Source of the DNA: Fusobacterium_C necrophorum_A
GTDB taxonomy: Bacteria; Fusobacteriota; Fusobacteriia; Fusobacteriales; Fusobacteriaceae
Assembly: GCF_004134945.1 (NCBI RefSeq)
Contig: NZ_SBAP01000008.1
Span: forward strand, 29,013-93,012
Reading direction: 5' to 3'
DNA: 64,000 nucleotides
The notes under the pieces are model-generated. The model was not told where the DNA came from, searched no databases, and was given only the letters and a program-made list of their open reading frames with translations. Both the position numbers and the translations under genes were made by a program. Positions 53,955-63,133 of the stretch are shown one piece after another; positions within the stretch are counted from its first letter, which is position 1, and every line of letters begins with the position of its first letter.

Positions 53955-55427
53955 TTATTCTAACTCTTCCAATAATCGAGTTAAAAACTGATATACTTTA
54001 TATGTTGAAGATATACTTAGCTTTTCATGGGGCGAATGCAAATTCCAAGTATTCGGCCCTATGGAAATAGCATCCATATTTTTTAGTTTCGAGGAAAAGC
54101 AAGCGCACTCCAATCCGGCATGTACTACCGATATTTTTATAGAGGATTGAAACAAATCCTGATAAACTTTTTTTGCTGCTTCTTGCAGCTTAGAATGAGA
54201 TTGATAGATCCAACTTGGATATAAAGAAAATTCTCTTACCCTGCCTCCCATATGTTTCGCCAAAACTTTTATTTTTTCATACAGATATTCCCGATTTTCT
54301 TCAAAAGTGGCTCTAATTTCTGTTATCAAGAAAATCGAATCTTCTTTTCTATAAATTTCTCCTAAATTGCAAGAACTCTCTACCACTCCAAGCTCTCCAA
54401 ACATTTCTGAAATTCCATGAGGACTTATTAAAATCGTATCTATAAGTTTTTCCGAAAACTGCTTAGAAAAAACTTCTATTTTAGTAGTTGCTTCCATAAT
54501 TTCAATTTGGATCTGTTTTTCCGTCTCTTGATACATAGTCTTTATCCTATGTTCAAATTCTGCTACACTTTTTTGTAAAATGGAAAAATCTTCCGGTGAA
54601 ATAGCTACAACCACACTTGCCTCTCTGGCAAGAGCCAAACGGAAATTTCCTCCCTGTATTTCAGAAATATAAAAAGAAAGTTTTTCTCGTACATGAGCTA
54701 ACAATCTTCCCAGTAGGACATTCGCACTGGCCAAGCCTTTATGAATATCTTCTCCCGAATGTCCTCCTGTCAATCCGGAAATTGTAATCCTATATTCATG
54801 ACTTCCTTCCGGTTTCAAAATTGTTTCGACAGGAATCTTCATTTCCACTCCCTTTCCTCCGCTGCTTCCGACAATAATTTCATGATCTACCGAATTATCC
54901 AAGTTAATCACTCGATTTGTATGAAACCAAGAAGAATCCACAGCAAGAGCTCCACTCATATCCTCTTCTTCCGCTGTCGTAAAAATGACATCAATAGGAG
55001 GGTGCTTTAAATTTTCCTCTGTTAAAATGGTCATAGCAAGAGCCATTCCTATCCCGTCATCCGCTCCCAAAGTTGTTTTATTTCCGGTAGAAATAAAATC
55101 TCCATCCAATTGAAGGGAAATAGGATCTTTCAAAAAGTCATGCCGAACTTCAGGGCTCTTTTCACAAACCATATCCATATGCGCCTGTAAGATAATCCCT
55201 TGTCTATTTTCATAACCTTCGGAGACGGGCTTTCGAATCAGAAGATTCCAATGTTCATCCTGATATGCTTCCAATTTCCTTTGTTTTGCCCAAGAAAACA
55301 GATAGTTGCTTATTCCCTGTTCCAAATATGTTTTACGTGGAATTTGACATATTTGTAAAAAATGTCGAAAAATAATATCCTTTTCTAAGTCTTTCATATT
55401 AGGAAACCTTTTGTTTTCCAAACTCAT
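53955..55427 (-). CDS. pepD: aminoacyl-histidine dipeptidase PepD (Xaa-His dipeptidase)
   Basis: The 490-residue M20-family metallopeptidase has the zinc motifs QAHMDMVCEKSP, TTLGADDGIGMAL, FTTAEEEDMSGA and VVHAGLECACFS. It splits dipeptides, including carnosine-type ones, in the cytoplasm. A consensus promoter lies upstream, and the YfcC carrier gene follows, suggesting joint peptide use. Confidence 0.94.
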   Translation of the reverse strand: MSLENKRFPNMKDLEKDIIFRHFLQICQIPRKTYLEQGISNYLFSWAKQRKLEAYQDEHWNLLIRKPVSEGYENRQGIILQAHMDMVCEKSPEVRHDFLKDPISLQLDGDFISTGNKTTLGADDGIGMALAMTILTEENLKHPPIDVIFTTAEEEDMSGALAVDSSWFHTNRVINLDNSVDHEIIVGSSGGKGVEMKIPVETILKPEGSHEYRITISGLTGGHSGEDIHKGLASANVLLGRLLAHVREKLSFYISEIQGGNFRLALAREASVVVAISPEDFSILQKSVAEFEHRIKTMYQETEKQIQIEIMEATTKIEVFSKQFSEKLIDTILISPHGISEMFGELGVVESSCNLGEIYRKEDSIFLITEIRATFEENREYLYEKIKVLAKHMGGRVREFSLYPSWIYQSHSKLQEAAKKVYQDLFQSSIKISVVHAGLECACFSSKLKNMDAISIGPNTWNLHSPHEKLSISSTYKVYQFLTRLLEELE

Positions 55428-55491
55428 CCCTCCTTTTTCCTTTATTCAGATAAAAGTCATTCTTCGTTACCGTGATAAAATTATTACTACT

Positions 55492-55520
55492 ATAGTATGA
55501 ATATAAGGGAAAAATGTCAA
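55492..55520 (-). promoter_or_regulatory. pepD promoter
   Basis: Minus strand: TTGACA (55515-55520), 17-base spacer, TACTAT (55492-55497), 65 bases from the ATG. Confidence 0.75.
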
Positions 55521-55652
55521 GAATATTTTCCTTTTTTTCTCTGAGAATTTATTTCTTCGACTTTTATTTTCCAAAAAAAAGTGATAGAATATGAAAAATA
55601 TTCATGGAAAATTGAAAAATCAAGCATTACATGAAAGGAGTCTCTCAGAAGA

Positions 55653-56189
55653 ATGAAATTTAAGCATAAAGAAAGAAAAGAAGTTTTTCGAAATGATGTA
55701 GTCACTGTCTACAATGAAAATTTAATATTACCGAATGGAAAAGAAGTCAGTTGGACCTTTACAGGAAAAAGAGAGGTAGTGGCTATCTTAGCCTTGACAG
55801 AAAATCAAAGCGTCATTATGGTGGAACAATATCGCCCTGCGATTCGAAGAGAATTCTTGGAAATTCCTGCCGGTTTGGTAGAAGAAAACGAGCTTCCTTT
55901 AGAAGCTGCTAAAAGAGAGTTGGAAGAAGAAACAGGCTATCAAGCAAATACTTGGACAAAAATTTGCTCTTATTTTGGAAGTGCCGGGGTGAGTGACGGA
56001 GAATATCATCTATTTTTAGCCAAAGGATTAAAAAAAACTCAGCAACGTTTGGATGAAGATGAATTTTTAACCGTGAAAGAAATTCCCTTGCACGACATTT
56101 CCGTCTATGATTTACACGACCCGAAAAGCATCATAGCTTTCCAATATTATTTGCTTTCTTCTTCTTGTTGTGAAAATACAGATAAATAG
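55653..56189 (+). CDS. NUDIX hydrolase (ADP-ribose pyrophosphatase type)
   Basis: The 178-residue protein has the Nudix box GLVEENELPLEAAKRELEEE with TGY following, and the ADPR-pyrophosphatase proline/ALTENQSVIMVEQYRPAI region before it. It hydrolyses ADP-ribose or related nucleotides. Its last 59 bases overlap the convergent EamA-type gene. Confidence 0.92.
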   Translation: MKFKHKERKEVFRNDVVTVYNENLILPNGKEVSWTFTGKREVVAILALTENQSVIMVEQYRPAIRREFLEIPAGLVEENELPLEAAKRELEEETGYQANTWTKICSYFGSAGVSDGEYHLFLAKGLKKTQQRLDEDEFLTVKEIPLHDISVYDLHDPKSIIAFQYYLLSSSCCENTDK

Positions 56190-57009
56190 CCATAACAATG
56201 ATAATCGTTCCGCCGATATAGCTATAGATATCGGGAATTTCGTCAAAAAGAAGATATCCTAAAATAATTCCATAAGGAATTCCTGAATAGTTATAAACGG
56301 CCACTTCAGAAGCCTCCGCATTTTTGTAGGAATAGGTCATAAAGAATTGAGCCATACAAGCCATGAATCCAATCCCCATTAGAAAGAACCACTCCTTTAG
56401 GCTTGGAATTTGAAAGTTCGCCATCATAAAAGGAAGAGAGCAAAGTACCGACATCAAAGAGAAATAAAAGACTATGATATTGGGATTTTCTTTGTCATTT
56501 AAATATCGAATGACTGTATAAGAAATTCCAGCAAAAGTAACTGAGGTTAAGCCTGCTAAACTCGGTAACATTGACAAAGAAAAACTTGGTTTAATGACAA
56601 ACAAAGCTCCGACAAAGGAAAGCACAATTCCCAAAATTTGTTCTTTATCCACTTTTTCTTTCAAGTAAAGAACGGCAAAAAAAGAAACGGTAATCGGAGA
56701 AAGTTTTCCCAGCATATTGGAATCTGCAAGAATTAAATGTTGCACAGCGTAAAAGTTTGTCACAACTCCTAAAAAACCGAGAAAAGAACGAATGAAAATA
56801 GGAACTCTATTTTCTGTTACAACATAAAATCCTCTTTTTTCTCTTAGAAGCAATAAAAGAGCAACAAAACAACTGATTAAATTTCGAAAAAATACCTTTT
56901 CAAAAAGTGGAATTCCGGGAATGGCTTTGACAGCAACACTCATTAAAGTAAATCCTAAGGCAGAGATTAACATGTAAATTACTGCTTTTGTTTTTTGTTC
57001 TATCTTCAA
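56131..57009 (-). CDS. EamA/DMT-family transporter
   Basis: The protein has about ten hydrophobic helices (two EamA repeats) with ALGFTLMSVAVKAIPG at the start and YSYKNAEASEVAVYNYSGIP in the second repeat. I use the TTG at 57009 (LKIEQKTKAVIY, 292 residues), seven bases after GGGAGG; an in-frame ATG at 57156 adds a 49-residue charged extension with no family support. Substrate unknown. It overlaps the NUDIX gene end to end. Confidence 0.85.
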   Translation of the reverse strand: MKIEQKTKAVIYMLISALGFTLMSVAVKAIPGIPLFEKVFFRNLISCFVALLLLLREKRGFYVVTENRVPIFIRSFLGFLGVVTNFYAVQHLILADSNMLGKLSPITVSFFAVLYLKEKVDKEQILGIVLSFVGALFVIKPSFSLSMLPSLAGLTSVTFAGISYTVIRYLNDKENPNIIVFYFSLMSVLCSLPFMMANFQIPSLKEWFFLMGIGFMACMAQFFMTYSYKNAEASEVAVYNYSGIPYGIILGYLLFDEIPDIYSYIGGTIIIVMAIYLYFHNKKKKANNIGKL

Positions 57010-57193
57010 AGTTATGTCCTCCCACGTTTCATCTTTTGATATCTCATTATATCGTTTTTTGATTTTTTTTACAATCTGTAATTTTTTCCGGAAGAGAAAA
57101 AACACTGAGGACATTATTTTGGAATAAAAATCCATAATCGTGTAGGAGGAAATCAAATTAAGTAACTCAGTGATATGTTAGGAGAAAAAAGGT

Positions 57194-57366
57194 ATGAGTA
57201 TAATCCGCTGCGGTTGGTGCAAGAAAGACAATATCTACAAAGGGCCCTATTAATAAGCTGTCCTGAAAGTTTGAAAGACCTTCCGGTTACAAGCTTTATC
57301 TCCGATATTATTGCCAAGGATTTGAAAAAAACGAGAGTTTTAGATACTAGGAGGGAAAATGAGTAA
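57194..57366 (+). pseudogene. remnant of DNA-3-methyladenine glycosylase I (tag)
   Basis: After GGAGAAAAAAGGT an ATG opens MSIIRCGWCKKDNIYKGPY-stop, matching the zinc-binding Tag N-terminus (RCGWxxxDxxY). In another frame SLKDLPVTSFISDIIAKDLK follows, matching the late Tag segment before KKRGFKFVG, and the end is replaced. Most of the middle and the C-terminus are missing, so the gene is dead. Confidence 0.6.
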
Positions 57367-58302
57367 ATTTGATTTTTTGGAAACGGAATATTCTATGAAA
57401 AAAATGGATACTCCCTTTTTGGGATATGCAGGAAAAGTACAGGAATTTTATTTTATTGTCTTAATCAATCATGATGATTCCAAATTTTGTACCGTAAAAA
57501 TAGGTGCTTATTGAGATGCAGATGCGGAAAGTTTGTTATCGTTATTAAAACGGGAAAAACCTTTAAAAAAAGTTAAATTTTCTGTGGAAAAGGCAAGTTT
57601 AATCCTAAGATATCGATTATCTCTTTTTCAATCCGGAGAAAAGAAAAGATTTCAACAGATATTAGACCTTCTTCTTCCATTTTTAAAAGAACATGGCTAT
57701 CACAGCGGAAGTTTTCTTTCAGGAAAAGACGACAATCAGCTAAAACTTGCTCAAATCGGAAGAAACTATCTGTATTTGACAGAAACGGAATATTCCCAAG
57801 AATCCTTTGAGTTGGAAGCAAAAAAAGAAGAATATCATAGACAGGAAGGAAATATTCTTCTGGGAATTTTAGGACTTCTTATCCTAGCTCCTTTGGGAAT
57901 TGCCATCTATGTTCTTTTGGGAAAAATTGGAAACTTTTACTATTTTTGTTTTTCAGGATTTATAGCAATGGCAGCTTGTTACATCTATACATTTTTGGCT
58001 GGAAAACTTAGCAAACATTCTCTGTTTTTCATTTTTCTTATTCTGGTCTTATGCTCTTTATCTCTAATTTTTTGGAATTTATCTAGAGATTTTATGATGA
58101 ACTTCAAAAAGAATATTACGATGTAACTTTTTTAGATGCCTTACAAGAAGGATATTTTCTATTTTTGGAAGACGGAGAAATTCGCTATGATGTCATTGTC
58201 GGATTTTTATTAGATTTTGTGATTTCTATAGGAGTTAGCATTTATATTCTATATCGAGAATTCAAAAAAGAGTTACAATCTTTAGAAAGTAAAAAACTTT
58301 AG
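57359..58302 (+). pseudogene. membrane protein gene with an in-frame UGA and a frameshift
   Basis: From ATG 57359 (after AGGAGGGAAA) the frame reads MSKFDFLETEYSMKKMD and KFCTVKIGAY, then TGA (57512-57514). It continues DADAESLLSLLKREKPLK through a cytosolic part and three hydrophobic helices. Near 58090 a one-base change shifts the frame to FYDELQKEYYDVTFLDALQ and a fourth helix, ending at 58302. Reading TGG for TGA and one extra A before TTTTATG restores about 315 codons. The family was not recognised. Confidence 0.65.
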
Positions 58303-58382
58303 AACATAAAAAATAGAATAAATATTTATAGAAAATTTATAGTCAAAGAGCGGGAAGCACCGACAAAATAAAGAGGGAAAAG

Positions 58383-58691
58383 ATGAAAAATATTTTTGAA
58401 AATTTGGAATATCCAAAAGGAGAAACACAGGAAAAAATAGAAGACTTGTTTTCCGGAAAATCGTTTCGAGTGGAAAGAATTCTGTCCGGTGGACAAGTGA
58501 GCTCCGAGTGGTATAATCAGGAAAAGGAAGAATGGGTCTGTTTATTACAAGGGGAAGCAAAGTTGGAATATGAAAATGGAAATATTCTTTCTCTACAAAA
58601 AGGAGATATTCTTTTCATTCCCGCTCATCAGAAACATAAAGTGATCTACACTTCTGAACAGTGTATTTGGCTCTGCGTTTTTGAAAAATAA
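58383..58691 (+). CDS. cupin-domain protein
   Basis: The 102-residue protein has the small single-domain cupin layout: ERILSGGQVSSEWYNQEKEEWV, LLQGEAKLEYENG, LQKGDILFIPAHQKHKV. The metal ligands are only partly conserved (H in PAHQKH). Function unknown. GAGGGAAAAG precedes the ATG. Confidence 0.85.
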   Translation: MKNIFENLEYPKGETQEKIEDLFSGKSFRVERILSGGQVSSEWYNQEKEEWVCLLQGEAKLEYENGNILSLQKGDILFIPAHQKHKVIYTSEQCIWLCVFEK

Positions 58692-58755
58692 CTTTTAACT
58701 TATTAAAAAATTATATTGGAATATAATAGTATTCCTGGAAAGTGAGGTCGGAAAA

Positions 58756-59118
58756 ATGCAAAAAGAAGCTTTAGAATTAATACAAAAAATAGGAAAATTC
58801 TTACAGGAACATGATACAGTCCGTTTGCAAAAACTTCTAAAAAACGTGAAAAAAAACACTCCGGAATTTCTTCCGGAAATCATAAAATACCAAGAACAAA
58901 CTTTCTCACAAAAATTGGCAGATATTACAGAAGCACTATATGTACCCGGAATGTTATTTGGTCCTTTGGGAAGAAAAGCGGAATTGGATGAGAAGAAACA
59001 GAAATTACTGGAAGAAAGACTTTTACTTTGTTTGGAACTTAAAAATTGGATAACAAAGACAGATATTTCTGAAACAGAAAGGGAATTCTTCAAGATAGTA
59101 TACGATATTTTGTATTGA
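58756..59118 (+). CDS. hypothetical helical protein, 120 residues
   Basis: The soluble, mostly helical, lysine- and glutamate-rich product has a central ADITEALYVPGMLFGPLGRK. I do not recognise the family. A TATAAT-like box lies 39 bases upstream and a GAGGTCGG RBS precedes it. Its C-terminal segment (LELKNWITKTDI) has a degenerate copy about 200 bases downstream. Confidence 0.6.
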   Translation: MQKEALELIQKIGKFLQEHDTVRLQKLLKNVKKNTPEFLPEIIKYQEQTFSQKLADITEALYVPGMLFGPLGRKAELDEKKQKLLEERLLLCLELKNWITKTDISETEREFFKIVYDILY

Positions 59119-59170
59119 AAATATCTATATGCTTGAAAAAGCTATTTGTTTTAAATTTGATTTAGAAAGG

Positions 59171-59332
59171 ATGAAAATGAAAATATATATTATTGGAGGA
59201 AGTGGTAAAAGATAAGGAAAAACATCAAAAGACTTTTCAATATCTGGAGCTTAAAAATAGAATAACAAAAACAAACATTTTTAGAACAAAAAATGGGTAG
59301 CATCTTAAAATGCTATTCATATGGTGTAACAT
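59171..59332 (+). pseudogene. P-loop gene start joined to a duplicated gene tail
   Basis: ATG at 59171 opens MKMKIYIIGGSGKR-stop, the start of a P-loop kinase-type protein (IGGSGSGKT). A second frame beginning inside it reads VVKDKEKHQKTFQYLELKNR and ITKTNIFRTKNG-stop, similar to the tail of the upstream 120-residue protein. Both are broken fragments. The stretch from here to 59460 holds no intact gene. Confidence 0.5.
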
Positions 59333-59461
59333 TAAAATCTATATTTTTCAAGGCGGATATTTGCCTTTTTTGATGTTCAAGGGTGCCACTTAAAACATCT
59401 TCACAAATATAACTTTGCGGCCAATTTTCCATATACTCTATTTAAAAAACTCGGAATATTT

Positions 59462-59749
59462 TCATACAATAGGTTGAACAATTGAAATAAAGCCTTGTTT
59501 AAGATAGGCAATGTAATCCTCTTTCTTAAGTACTTCTGTATAGCCATATTGGTCGAAAGATAAACATCGTTCAAGTGCATCTTCAATATTCCACGGAGTA
59601 AAGCTAACTAACTGTGGAGGTCTACACCTTTCAACATCTGTTTTATCCAGTGATGAAAGTACTTTTTCCCAAAATCCCCTTTTTACTGCAAAAGACCCTG
59701 TAGAAATATACAAGCGATATAAGGATATGAATTTAGAATTATATGTCAA
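59462..59749 (-). other. open frame of uncertain status (95 codons)
   Basis: The minus-strand frame contains a protein-like stretch (GFWEKVLSSLDKTDVERC, PPQLVSFTPWNIEDALERC, EVLKKEDYIAYLKQG) and, after a frame change near 59470, YENIPSFLNRVYGKLAAKLY. It overlaps the plus-strand remnant at 59690. It may be a decayed gene; no family was recognised. Confidence 0.35.
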
Positions 59750-60034
59750 AAAAGCAATATTGCAATTATCTCGAAAAAAGAAAAGGAAGCTGTCGAAAGC
59801 TTGAATAAAGCAATTGATTTGGTGGATGACATAGTGAGTGTCACACAGGCTTACTGTATTTTAGGAGAATATTATTTTATTCACAGAAACTATCAAGAAG
59901 CTTTTTCCTATTTTTCATGGATATTGGATAGAGCAGAAGACTTGGAAGAGGAATTTGATGATTTGCTTTCAGAAGAAATCAACCGAGCTGGTGTCTTATC
60001 GGAGTTAATGGAACGTTACTCTCTTCATGGATAA
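59690..60034 (+). pseudogene. 3' part of a TPR-like helical protein gene, frameshifted
   Basis: The plus strand reads AKDPVEIYKRYKDMNLELYV and then, one base out of phase from about 59755, IAIISKKEKEAVESLNKAID, QAYCILGEYYFIHRNYQEAF and a helical acidic end LMERYSLHG-stop. The helical hairpin (ILGEYYFIHRNYQEAFSYF) is TPR-like. The 5' end and a start are missing. Confidence 0.5.
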
Positions 60035-60148
60035 ATACAAATAAAAGATTTGTTGGAAATAAAATCAAAACTTCGGAAAACAGTAATCTTGAATGGAAAC
60101 ATACTGCTTATCTGTGAAAGAGTATAACAAAGGAGAAGGAGGGCTAAG

Positions 60149-60505
60149 ATGAAAAAAGAAATGGAAATCAAATTATATAAACTTGAGGTTATCCCCGGAA
60201 AAGAAAACATTGCTGAAGAATGGTTGGAATTTTTAAAACAAAACAAAGAAGCGGGAGAAGCATTATTAAAAAAAGAAAAAGCTTATTTTGAAGCCTATTT
60301 CAAAAGCATAGAAGAGGGAAGGATGTATATCTATCTATTTTTCTCGGCAGAAGATGTAAATTTCTCAAACAATAAAGCCTTGCATCATGGCTCCTCTTTA
60401 GACAAAAAACATTTTGCCTATATGAAAGAATGTGTTCACCTCTCAAAAGGGGATATTATGGACTGTCTTCTCTATCTTAACAACATGGAAGATTTTATGA
60501 AATAA
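60149..60505 (+). CDS. DUF6176-like protein
   Basis: The 118-residue protein starts MKKEMEIKLYKLEVIPGKEN and has EEGRMYIYLFFSAED in the middle, an antiparallel ferredoxin-like pattern that I associate with DUF6176; the assignment is from memory. No catalytic motif is evident. GAAGGAGGG precedes the ATG. Confidence 0.6.
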   Translation: MKKEMEIKLYKLEVIPGKENIAEEWLEFLKQNKEAGEALLKKEKAYFEAYFKSIEEGRMYIYLFFSAEDVNFSNNKALHHGSSLDKKHFAYMKECVHLSKGDIMDCLLYLNNMEDFMK

Positions 60506-60655
60506 GTGGATATTTTTCATTTTAGATTATAGCAAAAAAGATACCACGAAAAAATTCTTTATCGTTTTATAGGGAAAGAAAAGGAAAGTATAGAATTTTA
60601 AGAAAAATTTGGGGAAGAAAACAAAGAATAAAAAAGAAAGGGCGTAAACGAATAC

Positions 60656-61132
60656 ATGAGAAAAAAGAACAGAGAGATAAGCGATTGGAATGAAATAATC
60701 GAAGTGATGAAACGATGTGATGTTTGCAGACTGGCATTTAATGATAAAGAGGGCTATCCTTATATTTTGCCTTTGAATTTTGGATTGGATATTTCCAATG
60801 GAATTGTAAAACTATATTTTCATAGTGCAACGGAAGGTTACAAATGGGAAGTTATAGCAAGAGATAATCGTGCTACCTTTGAAATGGACTGCGAACATGA
60901 ACTGGAATATTTTGCAGAGCAAGGATACTGCACGATGGCATATGAAAGCGTCATCGGAAGAGGGAAAGTTACAGAATTGGAAGAAGAGGAAAAAGTTGCC
61001 GCTTTACAAAAATTGATGGATCATTATCATGCGGAACATACTTATTATAACCCGGCAGCCATTTCCAGAACCAGAGTATATGCTTTAACGGTAGAAAGCA
61101 TGACAGGAAAAAGAAAGGAGAAGAAGAGCTGA
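60656..61132 (+). CDS. pyridoxamine 5'-phosphate oxidase-fold protein (NimA-like)
   Basis: The 158-residue flavin split-barrel protein has RLAFNDKEGYPYILPLNFG, LYFHSATEGYKWE and the terminal RTRVYALTVESMTGKRKE, as in the Nim/5-nitroimidazole-reductase-like family. Many relatives are ordinary FMN or heme proteins, so drug resistance cannot be concluded. Its stop overlaps the next start (TGATG). Confidence 0.85.
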   Translation: MRKKNREISDWNEIIEVMKRCDVCRLAFNDKEGYPYILPLNFGLDISNGIVKLYFHSATEGYKWEVIARDNRATFEMDCEHELEYFAEQGYCTMAYESVIGRGKVTELEEEEKVAALQKLMDHYHAEHTYYNPAAISRTRVYALTVESMTGKRKEKKS

Positions 61133-61590
61133 TGTCGTATCTACTAAAAGAAATCACAATAAGAACAAATAACACTGTAGAAGGAATGGAAAAAATTGAA
61201 GAAGTTTGGAAAGATATTAACAGTGGAAAATTGCCTCTTTTATTTGATAGTGAAGGGCTTTTTTCACAAGGAATTTCTCCCGTATCAAGATACAGTAATT
61301 ATGAAAGTGATGAAAATGGAGAGTATGATTTCAGTATCTTGGCAGTAAATACGGATTTTTTTCAGGAGCTGGAATTTAAAGTCAAAGAGGGAAAATATAA
61401 AAAATATGAATTTCTTGGAGATACTATTGAAGTATGTACCAAAAATGCTTGGAAAGAGGTTTGGAAGGAACAAAAAGAAAAAGTCATAAAAAGAGCTTAT
61501 AGCATTGATTATGAAAGCACAGTTCCTGCTGAATATAGTAAAGATAAAAAAGTACATTGTTACCTTTATATTGCGATTGATTCCATATAA
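61132..61590 (+). CDS. GyrI-like/AraC effector-binding-fold protein
   Basis: The 152-residue product has a beta-alpha pattern with YDFSILAVNTDFFQELEFKV, YKKYEFLGDTIEVCTKNAWK and a final strand CYLYIAIDSI, resembling the GyrI-like small-molecule-binding domain. It lacks a DNA-binding domain. It is translationally coupled to the Nim-like gene. Confidence 0.65.
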   Translation: MSYLLKEITIRTNNTVEGMEKIEEVWKDINSGKLPLLFDSEGLFSQGISPVSRYSNYESDENGEYDFSILAVNTDFFQELEFKVKEGKYKKYEFLGDTIEVCTKNAWKEVWKEQKEKVIKRAYSIDYESTVPAEYSKDKKVHCYLYIAIDSI

Positions 61591-61750
61591 TATTTTAGTT
61601 TTTACCATTTATTCTTTAAAATTAGTCAACCTTCAGGAACAGTATTTCAACATTGAAATTCAAATAAATCTCGAATGATTGGTAAGAATTGCTGTGAAAT
61701 GTAAATATAAAAATAAGAGAAGTACTATTTAGCAATAGAAGGAGGAGAAA

Positions 61751-62230
61751 ATGAATACAAATATTTTGGTTGTTTATTTTACATGGAGCAATACTTCCAA
61801 AAAAATAGCGGAAAGAATACAAGCTTTGTTACAAGCTGATATTTTTCAAATTCAAACGGAAAAAATATATCCCGATACTTATTTGGCATGTATTGTCGAT
61901 GCAGGAAAAGAAAAAATGAAAAAAGAAAGACCTGTTTTACGAAATTATCTACAAAGTATAGAACAATACGAAAAAATTATCCTTGTTTTTCCGAATTGGT
62001 GGGGAGGTTTACCAATGCCTGTCTTTACTTTTCTGGAACATCTCGATTTTTCTGAGAAAACCATTTTGCCGGTTTGTATGAACGGGGGAAGCGGATTTTC
62101 CAAAACAATAAAGCAACTTCAAGAAACTTGTCCTACAGCTAAAGTATTGGAAGGGATTGAAATAAAAAAGAAAGCAGTAGAATCTGAAGAAACTCAAAAA
62201 AGATTGGAAAAGTGGCTGAGGATAGAATAG
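61751..62230 (+). CDS. flavodoxin
   Basis: The 159-residue protein starts NILVVYFTWSNTSKKIAERI, where the FMN phosphate loop reads TWSNTSK, and has FPNWWGGLPMPVFTFLE and MNGGSGFSKTI. It carries electrons in anaerobic metabolism. The RBS AAGGAGGAG precedes the ATG. The next gene follows closely. Confidence 0.92.
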   Translation: MNTNILVVYFTWSNTSKKIAERIQALLQADIFQIQTEKIYPDTYLACIVDAGKEKMKKERPVLRNYLQSIEQYEKIILVFPNWWGGLPMPVFTFLEHLDFSEKTILPVCMNGGSGFSKTIKQLQETCPTAKVLEGIEIKKKAVESEETQKRLEKWLRIE

Positions 62231-62247
62231 AAAATAGGAGGTTTTTT

Positions 62248-63039
62248 ATGAAAGCAGATTATAAAAACTGGATGCCAAAAGAGTTGTTAATTCTCATTGG
62301 AAGCATTACTTTGTTTTTCTTCTTAGGATTTATCTTGCTACAAAGAAATATTTTTTCTTTTCAAAAGACATTGCATATCATTCTTTCCTTCTTTTTTGCT
62401 ATCATAACCGTCTTAGGACTGATTTGCTTTTTTCTTTTCGTCAATATGCATCGAATGTTTTCCTACAAAGGAAAACGGAAACTTTCCAAGCATATTATAG
62501 AGGGAATTGCAGAATATGCTACAATTCCCGAGGGAGGAAAAGGACTGGATGTGGGGTGTGGAAGTGGAGCCTTGACAATAGCTTGTGCTAAAAGAAATCC
62601 CAAAGCTTCCATGATTGGATTGGACTACTGGGGAAAACAATATCCCTCCTTTAGCCAAAAATTATGCGAAAAAAATGCAAGCTGTGAAGGAGTTGGTAAT
62701 GTAACATTTTTAGAGGGAAATGCTATAAAAATGGAGTATCCTGACGAAAGTTTTGATTTTGTAACAAGCAATTACGTCTATCACAACATTTCGGGAATTG
62801 ATAAAAAAGAACTCTTGCGAGAAACTCTTCGACTTTTAAAAAAAGGAGGAACATTTGCTCTTCATGATATCATGCCAAGAAGAATTTATGGTGACATGAA
62901 TGCCTTTATAAAAGAATTGAAGGAAATGGGCTATGAAAAAGTAGAACTTATCAACACTGCCAATGGGGCATTGATACATCCTAAGGAAGCAAAATTTTTG
63001 TTTTTGTCCACTTCCGCTCTACTGTTCGGAAAAAAATAA
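62248..63039 (+). CDS. membrane-anchored class I SAM-dependent methyltransferase
   Basis: I start at MKADYKNWMPKEL (62248, 263 residues), six bases after AGGAGG; the upstream GTG at 62212 overlaps the flavodoxin gene. Two hydrophobic helices (residues about 14-35 and 42-68) precede a Rossmann methyltransferase with motif I GLDVGCGSGALTIA, FVTSNYVYHN and ETLRLLKKGGTFALHD. The target is unknown; a lipid or quinone is plausible given the anchor (inference). Confidence 0.87.
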   Translation: MKADYKNWMPKELLILIGSITLFFFLGFILLQRNIFSFQKTLHIILSFFFAIITVLGLICFFLFVNMHRMFSYKGKRKLSKHIIEGIAEYATIPEGGKGLDVGCGSGALTIACAKRNPKASMIGLDYWGKQYPSFSQKLCEKNASCEGVGNVTFLEGNAIKMEYPDESFDFVTSNYVYHNISGIDKKELLRETLRLLKKGGTFALHDIMPRRIYGDMNAFIKELKEMGYEKVELINTANGALIHPKEAKFLFLSTSALLFGKK

Positions 63040-63133
63040 AAAGCGAACCATTTGAACAAAAACAAGTATGGATTGGATAAAACAAATATAAAAATGGAGA
63101 ATTCTTTAAAAATATAACAAGGAGAGATGCATA

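Noticed and set aside
57512..57514. In-frame UGA read as selenocysteine or tryptophan
   Set aside because: No SECIS-like hairpin was evident, the residue expected is an ordinary tryptophan, and a second frameshift downstream shows plain gene decay.
60656..61132. Nitroimidazole resistance gene nim
   Set aside because: The fold matches, but many relatives lack nitroreductase activity, so no resistance claim is made.
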